DNA of 64,000 nucleotides. Origin: Beroe forskalii (taxonomy: Eukaryota > Ctenophora > Nuda > Beroida > Beroidae). The notes beneath the pieces were generated by a model. That model saw only the letters and a program-made list of their open reading frames with translations, ran no database searches and was not told where the DNA came from. Shown piece after piece: positions 57,601-64,000 of the stretch (its first letter is position 1; each line of letters starts with the position of its first letter). The stretch spans positions 1-64,000 of the forward strand of contig WFMF01000381.1 in assembly GCA_011033025.1 (NCBI GenBank), in the 5' to 3' direction. Both the position numbers and the translations under genes were made by a program.

Positions 57601-58220
57601 TTGTCACCCAAAAGCTTGCCAATGGGTTCCAATTATCAATCTAATATAATCCTTCAAATTTGGTCCGATTTCATCACATAAACTTCAAAATACACCAACA
57701 TAAACTTCAAAGCATTTTCTTGAAAGATCACAAATATCGCTGTTCATTGCGTACAATTTTGGAGAAAGTCCTACTGAGATGCCTTCAAAAACAGTCTTTT
57801 TGTGGATCGCCGAGCAATAATTCTGAAAAAAGTGCTTTTTGTGAGCGCATTTCGTATAAAATTTTGAAGCCGCGCCGCGCGCGCGTCTATAGTATATGGT
57901 CAAGTGGCCGGAGGAGTGATTTTATAGATGGTGTGGTGCCATTCCACTTCCATCCTGTTGCTCAACCAATTGCCTGGGCACCAAATTGGGGAAGATCTCG
58001 ATTAGGGCCATACTCGATTGAATATTAACGATCATCTTCCCTTTTCAGGTTTTAGCAGTTCTCGTAGAGAGATACTTACGGGTTTCCCATCGACCAGCAT
58101 AAAACCACGGAAAGCCTTAAGCTTTCGGCATAATGTGACCTCCAGACTGCTCACCCACCTGCTGCCATCACTCCTGTTGCATGCTGTTTTTAGCTCGGAT
58201 CACGGCTCCATTTTCAGCAG
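54687..58220 (+). CDS. LDL-receptor class A repeat protein, two exons seen
   Basis: Exon 54687-56636 (1,950 bp after TATTTCAG, donor ATCG|GTAAAG) joins exon 58049-58220 (CTTTTCAG acceptor) in phase, giving DHIG then FSSSRREIL. The long exon is Cys-rich with LDL-receptor class A modules: WRCNGIRDC...EIDEMNC, ICDKVPDCPDSSDE, VCDLVSDCDDSSDESNC and MCDGNFDCLDSSDEC. The calcium-cage acidic residues (DxxSDE) are clear in the last three. Such proteins are extracellular, secreted or membrane-bound, and bind ligands through these modules. A TGA at 55424-55426 interrupts the frame (VEQL*DNFFEQTNC), although coding character is equal on both sides. Signal peptide, 5' exons and 3' end were not found. The second exon is less certain. 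Confidence 0.8.
56837..57560. repeat. Tandem repeat of about 166 bp in the LDLa intron
   Basis: Five units, each with GCGTACAAATTTCGAAAAAG, ACCAAACTTTCAGGATATCT and ATGTGCCAAATCCGAGATATG. Starts near 56837, 56954, 57087, 57253 and 57419; the first two and the last are shorter. Each unit carries ACTTTCAGGATATC, which resembles a splice acceptor. Frames across it are artefacts. Confidence 0.88.
57561..58048. other. Remaining intron sequence
   Basis: A plus frame at 57660-58028 has no recognisable domain. CGCGCCGCGCGCGCG near 57870 is a short GC island. Confidence 0.35.
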
Positions 58221-58459
58221 GTGATTAATTCTTTTATTCTGATTGCAGATTGAAAAGTAATCGCATTTCAATTTTGTGCTTGAGGTATAATCAACTTTAG
58301 TGTACCTATAAGATTTGGATCACACTTGATTGTGTAAGACTATTCATTGAAGCATTGACTTAGATAATGATGAATACCCATTACCTATGCTCCTATGTAC
58401 CTGCAGAGAAATCTGCAGGGAGTGACTTATCATATGAAAAATCATTAAGCACTAAGCAG

Positions 58460-59860
58460 TTTATATAGGAATTGCTCACGATATTTTTATTGCCTTCACA
58501 TTTCACAACTTTTGAGTTGTAGTATAGCGGAAGAGTAAAGAAGCGGAGACCTTATTTCATGCCATGCCACACGAAGTATTTTTACGTTGCGTTTCTCAGG
58601 CATTTTGTTCGACATTGTTTCAATAACCACACATCAAGATGTGCGATGGGTTCACAAACAGTGCCTGGCACAAAGTGAGTGCATCATTGGCAGGGAAGAT
58701 TGTTATCATGCTAATCGTACGCAGGTTTTACAGCAAAATCTTTAATTATGACCTCAATGTATATTTTAAATATCTTTGAGTCTTGGTACATTGCATCGAA
58801 GATTCTTAGCTATCCTATCTGGCAATGGTGGGCTGCATTGTACACTTAACTAATTTACTTGGTAAATTTTATCCGTTGAGTTGGAAGTGCCATCAGAGTT
58901 CCGACCACCGCGTTGGTGAGTGGTCTATCAGAGAGTTGGACCAGCTGCAGCCGTACCCAGCGAACGAAGGTTCGTCCGGTTTCAGAGAAAGAAATTTCGA
59001 CAAGCTAGATTTAAACGTGTCGAAAGTTCCTGCAGCTTTCACATGGCTAGGTACCATAACTTAGGTCCATTGTACCGCAAGGATGAAGTGTCACAGGAAT
59101 TCGGAACTACATTGTGGATAATCTTCCACATCGTCAGAATGACATATCTCTCCCGTCTACGCTGCAGTGGCATGAGCTTCAATTGGGAGACCCTTTCCCA
59201 ATATATATAATAGGTCAAAAAATTTTGTATGAAATGCAGGTTTTTTAAAACTTCTATGTACAAAAAAGTATTTGAAATAACCAGCATTTCATGCAAAAAA
59301 TTGGACGGCTTAGTGACACCATACAGCCCACCATTGCCAGAAAGGATAGCTAACAACCTTCGATGCAATTTACCATGATATTTTAAAGGCATGCAGATGT
59401 CATAAGTAAACATTTTGTTATTTAGTTGCGCGCAATTTTCAAACGCAAGGAATTATTTTTTGCGTGCGTTCTAATTTTCAATACTACTTCTCTTCTTCAA
59501 TTACTCGTTACTTGTGTAGCGGTGCTTTCATGATGCAGAGGTTTTTCCCCTGAACATGATGTCATTGATTTCTGATTGGCACACTATGTGGGCCCATCGC
59601 ACATCTTGATGTGTGGTTAATATAATACGATGTGGAAAAACGCAGGCGAAACTTTACTCTTCTGCTATTACTCCCTGACTTTGGCTTTCCTAACAAAGAA
59701 GAAGGGGCAGAGTCGGGTACTACACAATTTACTGTCGGAACTACCGGTATGACATCAAGCCGGCCTAGGTGGATAGACTTCATGGTCAGAGCAGCTACTA
59801 CAACTTAACAATTGTGAAGGCTATCAAAATATCGTGAGCAATTCCTATTGGCTGGTGCCT
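58460..59860. repeat. Diverged inverted repeat, about 1.4 kb
   Basis: Arms 58460-58840 and 59310-59860 are inverted with interruptions: TAGGAATTGCTCACGATATT against AATATCGTGAGCAATTCCTA, CCACACATCAAGATGTGCGA against its inverse, and TAGCTATCC...TCTGGCAATGGTGGGCTG against its inverse at 59325-59355. The loop has short overlapping frames (59041-59210 contains LGPLYRKDEVSQEFG) that I cannot assign. A large foldback element or an inverted duplication. Confidence 0.7.
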
Positions 59861-60339
59861 TTGATATATTCTAAAGCCATGAAATTGCAAAAACTTTCGA
59901 TATGAGTATTTGTGAAGTCACAGTTTTCTAACTTGTGTCATCTTTTCCTACATAGTTAAGTAGTTACATAGCCTCCAGATCATACTTGCAATATAACTTC
60001 CAATTTTTGTATTTCAGAGTTTCAGTTTTCCTGGCAGCACTCAGTTTGGTGTCACTATGCTGTTGGGTGTCCCGCAAGCTGCTGCAATGTCCCTGGCAAC
60101 ACTCTCTTCGAGGTGTCATTTGTCACTGCCAAATGCTGCTCGGTGTCTGGTGTCCCCCGAACTATAGTCTTATGTTCTTGAATTATAGTCTGATGTCCGA
60201 ACTATAGTCTGATGTCCGGTACCTCCTTTTCATGATTCCGTTTAAGAATGATGTGTATCGAGTCAGTAAGTTTTCTTAACTTTTCAAGAGTTTAAGTTTA
60301 TGATCCGATCATACCAAAATTCAATTGGGGGGTCGACCT

Positions 60340-60610
60340 ATTTTTTGTTTTTTTTGTTTTTTTTGTTAAGGTAAATGTTGTTTTCTGAAAAAAACAAAAA
60401 AAACAAATAAAACAAAAAAACAAAAAACAAAAAATACAAAAAATACAAAAAACATAAAAACATAAAAACAAAAAAAAAAAAAAAAAACAAAAAACAAAAA
60501 ATACAAAAACAAAAAAACAAAAAAAAAAAACAATAAAAACAAAAAAATACAAAAAACAAAAACATAAAAAACCAAAAATTATGAAAACCAAAAATACAAA
60601 AAATATGAAA
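60340..60610. repeat. Poly(T)/poly(A)-like low-complexity hairpin
   Basis: A T-rich segment, the core TGTTAAGGTAAATGTTG, and a long AAAACAAAAAA tract form a hairpin. The Phe-rich minus frames are artefacts of the homopolymer-like tract. Confidence 0.85.
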
Positions 60611-60654
60611 GGGAATTTGGTTTGTGCCCATTTTGCTGCTGTGGTGTCGTCTTC

Positions 60655-61260
60655 AAATCGAGTGAAACCACTCTAATAAAGTATTTTGCGATAGAACGCT
60701 ATTTTCCCTACTCTGAACATCTGTAACTCAGAGAGTTTTCGCCAGATTGTGTTTTACTTCGATACACATTGCTTTTAGACCTAGAGATTTAGCAATAGAG
60801 GAGTTCTCAATTTAAGGCGATCGGTCGAAAATTTTTGTCACAGGAGGCTTCTAAAAATGTAACTGCCAAATGCTTGAAATTACGTTTAAGACCGAAAATT
60901 TAGAATGTAGCCCTATATGGTGATACAATGACGAAGTGATAATAGTTTCTCAATGCCTCAATAAATAGGAATGAGAAAGCTACGATGAAATTGTGGAGCA
61001 CGTAAGTTCACGTGGATGTTTTCTAGAAATTATGGGATTTCAAGAAATTTATATTTGCATAGGTCATTCGACTTGATTACATTGAAACAAGTTCAGATGC
61101 GATAGAAACACGTAAACTTGATGCCAGTTTCTGTATTTCAGCTGTTGAGTTCACGTCGATGAGTTGAAGGAATTGATAAGAAATACGTGACCAATGTTGT
61201 TTGTTCCGAGTTAGAATAAGGTTTGGTTATGTGGGCTCGAACTGACAAAATGAATGTGAA
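60655..61260. repeat. Dispersed copy of the 1.4-kb duplication body, reverse
   Basis: Reverse-complement similarity to about 17150-17760, e.g. AGGCGATCGGTCGAAAATTT, ACAGGAGGCTTCTAAAAAT, TTTTGCGATAGAACGCTATT and GTAAGTTCACGTGGATGTTT. Diverged and non-coding. Neighbour of the two low-complexity hairpins. Confidence 0.75.
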
Positions 61261-61379
61261 AATGGATTTTCCACACTCAATTCAGCAGAAGGTTACTACG
61301 CCAACCTTAATAACTTGATGTATCAATAGTATTATATTTACTCTTTTATTTGTTTTTAATCTATTTTGTAATTTTGTAT

Positions 61380-61615
61380 TTTTGTATTTCATGTTTTTGT
61401 TTTTATGATTTTGTTTTTGTATTTTTGTTTTTATGTTTTTGTTTTTGTTTTTTGTTTTTTATGTTTTGTTTTTTTTTTTTTTTTGTTTTTTTTTGTTTTT
61501 TTGTTTTTTTTGTTTTTGTTTTTTTGTTTTTTTGTTTTTTGTTTTTTTTGTTTTTTTGTTAAGGTAAATGTGATTTTTGAAAAACAAAAACAAAAAAACA
61601 AAAAAAACAAAAAAA
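61380..61615. repeat. Second low-complexity hairpin with the same core
   Basis: A long TTTTTGTTTTT tract, the core TGTTAAGGTAAATGTGA, then AAAACAAAAAAAC. The core and the short A/T hairpin match 60350-60410 in the same orientation, so both belong to one repeat family with expanded flanks. Confidence 0.85.
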
Positions 61616-61849
61616 TATGTCGGCCACCCCCCAAGTGTAACTTGTGTTATGGTGATCTCTGTTCATGATATCGCATTTAATTGAAAGGAATTTGACTCTA
61701 TATACTTGGCTTTGAATCTGTATCCGTGTTATTGTTAATATATTTAATTGAAAGTAAATGTTGTTCACAGTGCTGGATGATGGAACTATGATCAAATATC
61801 ATTAAATTGACAAGTATGATCACCAATAACCAAAGGATAATTTATCGTA

Positions 61850-62570
61850 GCCATGCCGCCTGTAATGTTGCTGCGTAATTTCTACATGCCTTCGAACGTG
61901 CCCTGTTCGTGCTGCGCGCGTCAAATATTGGCGCGCACAGCACGTACGCTCACATTTGCCTCTGAATCCATAGGTGTGTGTCCCGTAGGGAAGCGCCGCG
62001 CGCGTACACACACCTATGCGGGCTTAGGAAATGTCTCCCATGTAAACAGGGTTGAGTGACGTCAAAGATCTAAACGTCAATTTTTCTGTTTCCTAAACCT
62101 AACCATGACCCTAACCAAAAACCTTAATCCTAACCCCAAACCTAACAAATCGTGACCCTAAACCCGACCTTAACCCTAAGCTTTAGAGCGCTAAATGCGC
62201 TTAATTGTATTTTCTGAGTGACGTCATTGTCATGGTTGCTAAACACGCATATCTTGCCAGGCGTTGCTTGGCCCCCTCGCGCGCGCGAAGCGCGCGCGCC
62301 CCATATTTTGAAAAAAATATGGGGCAGGCAACGTCTATCCCTGTTATCGTCGCGCGGCGCGCTTCCCGTAGGGAAGCGCCGCGCGCGTACACACACCTTG
62401 TGTGGGCTTAGGAATTGTCGTGGATAATGAAGGCTCCCGTTTACATGGGAGACTCGACGGACGTTGCCCCGTCTATTTCTTCTGACTGGATGGCTAGGGC
62501 GAGGTTGCAAAGTGACGTCCAAATGTGGAACGTTGCGCAGCGCGCGAGGGTAGGGTAACATCCTACGAAT
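61850..62570. repeat. GC-rich composite of short elements
   Basis: Holds two TTCCTAAGCCC-type copies (about 61965-62030 and 62230-62413, the latter interrupted by a GCGCGCGC/ATATTTT palindrome), the CCTAACC block (62050-62240) and a GGGTAGGGTAACATCCTAC foldback end (62548-62567). Same cast as 44.3-49 kb, rearranged. Confidence 0.7.
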
Positions 62571-63030
62571 GGGAGACTAGCCGGGGTTCGGGCAACGCCT
62601 GACAACCTTACTCCACCAAACTATGAAGTCATTTGCAAGACGTTGTCTTCGAGTCCGGCCGCGCGCGGAGGCCAGGCAACGCGCCCACAACGCCTGGAAA
62701 GAAGTCATAAGATGTTAAATGTTGTTGATGTGTTCATCAAAATACGTATTTTTTTTTATTTTTTTAATCTGATATGCAAACGAAAAGGGATAAATATTAA
62801 GTAGCTATTGTTAAATATTCAAGATGTTTTTATTTTCTTATTTTGTCAAATGTTTTGAAATGCTCTTGAATTAATGGGCACCAGTGTTCAAAGGTTTGTT
62901 TTTAATGGAAGCCATTGGTTTTGAATATTAAAAAGAATTGTGATGGTTGAATACCATGATTTCCCCTAACTGTGCGTGTAACCAGGGTCCTGGTTAGGGC
63001 AATACCATGATATTTATGTTATGTTATGTT
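62571..63030. other. No gene; likely 5' side of the LINE
   Basis: AT-rich with one CCAGGGTCCTGGTTAGGG motif near 62983. Probably the upstream region of the LINE ORF1 that follows; the element's true 5' end is not visible. Confidence 0.4.
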
Positions 63031-64000
63031 ATGCAATTACTACACTGTAGCTTGACTCTAGATGCATTGGACATTCAGAATGGTTTGATAAGAGACAGCA
63101 GTAAAACTACTGATGATGTGGTTCCATTTGAGGAGGAAGTTTCTTCATTGAAGCGCCCTTTAAGGGAGTCTTATGGCTATAGATCACCTGCATCCAAACC
63201 ACCCTGCAATAAAAATGGCAAATCTTTACATACATTACATTACAAAAAGGCTTATGGTGTTTCAAAGGATTCTTGTCCATGTTTAGGAACTGCTAAGGAA
63301 TGTCTTTGGATAACATGTTCCTTGTGTGAACAAAGCTTTCATACTGATTGCGTTGGGTTAACTGGCTTAAAACAAAATGGAGTGGAGCAACTGTTGACCT
63401 GGAAATGTTGTGTGTGTTATAAGCCGTCATTTCTTTCTGAATCTGTGATACCTACTAAAGAGATTGTTAGAAGGATTGTCCGTGAAGAACTACATGATGT
63501 TCAGAAGAAGATTGAGGATGTGGTCAAAACTTCTCTCCCAAGGAACCCTAGTGCAAGTGGATGTAGCAAGGAAGATGTTACAAAAATTGTTGCTAGCTAT
63601 GCTGAGGTTACTGAGCGTAAACAGAAAAAGACACTGGAGGAGGTTATGGAATCTCAGAAAAGGACTGTCGAAAGGATTGTGAAGGATGGGCAAAAACAAT
63701 TCATAGAAGCAACAAATGGACCAGTTGCTATTAAAGAAGTTTGCATGAATATAAATGTAGAAAATATTGAAAGGGAGAAGAAAAAGAAGAATGTTATTGT
63801 TAGCAATGTGCCTGAGCCAGCAACAAACCTGACTGGTGAAGCAAGAAAGGCTAAAGACATGGAATACCTGTGTCATGAGTTAGATATGGACAGAAAAGAA
63901 ATTGTAACATGTTTCCGAACTGGAAAATTGCAGAAAGACACTAATGGCACTGTAAAACCCAGACCCATTGTTGTTGTTTTCAAAAATGAAGAGATAGCAA
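63031..64000 (+). CDS. LINE ORF1: PHD-like finger, coiled coil, RRM-like domain (partial)
   Basis: Open for 323 codons and off the window end. An ATG at 63031 is the first in frame, so the start is tentative. Order: acidic/basic leader; PHD-like finger (CPCLGTAKECLWITCSLCEQ, FHTDCVGL, WKCCVC; about residues 85-125); coiled coil (EIVRRIVREELHDVQKKIED, about 140-225); then an RRM/transposase-22-like region (KKKNVIVSNVPE, TCFRTGKL, PRPIVVVF) as in ORF1 of CR1- and L1-type elements. ORF1 proteins coat LINE RNA and act as nucleic-acid chaperones. The frame is intact, unlike its relative at 47186-47715, so this may be a young, possibly full-length element. Confidence 0.9.
   Translation, partial: MQLLHCSLTLDALDIQNGLIRDSSKTTDDVVPFEEEVSSLKRPLRESYGYRSPASKPPCNKNGKSLHTLHYKKAYGVSKDSCPCLGTAKECLWITCSLCEQSFHTDCVGLTGLKQNGVEQLLTWKCCVCYKPSFLSESVIPTKEIVRRIVREELHDVQKKIEDVVKTSLPRNPSASGCSKEDVTKIVASYAEVTERKQKKTLEEVMESQKRTVERIVKDGQKQFIEATNGPVAIKEVCMNINVENIEREKKKKNVIVSNVPEPATNLTGEARKAKDMEYLCHELDMDRKEIVTCFRTGKLQKDTNGTVKPRPIVVVFKNEEIA

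Noticed and set aside
60298..61668. Phe-rich hydrophobic frames resembling multi-pass membrane proteins
   Set aside because: They are translations of TTTTTGTTTTT tracts; no unique coding sequence.

Overview
This is nuclear DNA of an invertebrate metazoan. The evidence is a many-exon gene with GT..AG introns, non-LTR retrotransposons, satellites and an LDL-receptor-repeat protein. The species cannot be named from sequence alone. Bacterial features such as operons, Shine-Dalgarno sites and CRISPR arrays are absent. The window is one housekeeping gene followed by about 50 kb that is mostly repeats within repeats.

1-16.5 kb: an almost complete minus-strand SF3B3 gene (splicing factor 3b subunit 3). 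I could place 32 coding exons from the start codon at 13873 to the stop at 1497, about 1,215 codons, close to the human length. Most junctions keep codon phase and are GT..AG. Problems are a one-base frameshift in one exon, one exon without a GT donor and one unresolved exon edge. Several introns hold extra copies of neighbouring exon ends, and four carry minisatellites, one built from exon sequence.

16.5-24.2 kb: a 1.4-kb tandem duplication whose units each begin with a perfect foldback MITE, a possible orphan exon (20941-21204), and a 5'-truncated LINE with an RNase H domain and a 13-bp target duplication (21601-23221).

24.2-44.3 kb: a nest of inverted-repeat elements. The outermost pair of 332-bp inverted repeats (24221-24552 and 43964-44295) encloses inverted blocks of a 52-bp satellite. 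Inside are a 2.3-kb element with an 8-bp target duplication and a broken MULE-type transposase, a LINE fragment, a roughly 6.5-kb inverted element rich in GTGGAC, a 1.28-kb element of AAACGTTTA repeats with a TA duplication, a 3.27-kb element with GGGTGGTTTC repeats and an 8-bp duplication, and a LINE copy lacking its endonuclease. Pre-insertion versions of the target sequences for the 1.28-kb and 3.27-kb insertions survive in nearby repeat copies.

44.3-50 kb: GC-rich palindromes, short dispersed elements, a truncated relative of the AAACGTTTA element, a frameshifted LINE ORF1 and a field of GGCGCCAAA motifs.

50-64 kb: the 3' exons of a minus-strand glycosylated membrane protein with coiled-coil character (50193-51249), a plus-strand LDL-receptor class A gene with an in-frame TGA (54687-58220), more dispersed repeats, and an intact LINE ORF1 with a PHD-like finger running off the window end (63031-64000). 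Host genes and mobile DNA are interleaved; I see no pathway linking the host genes.
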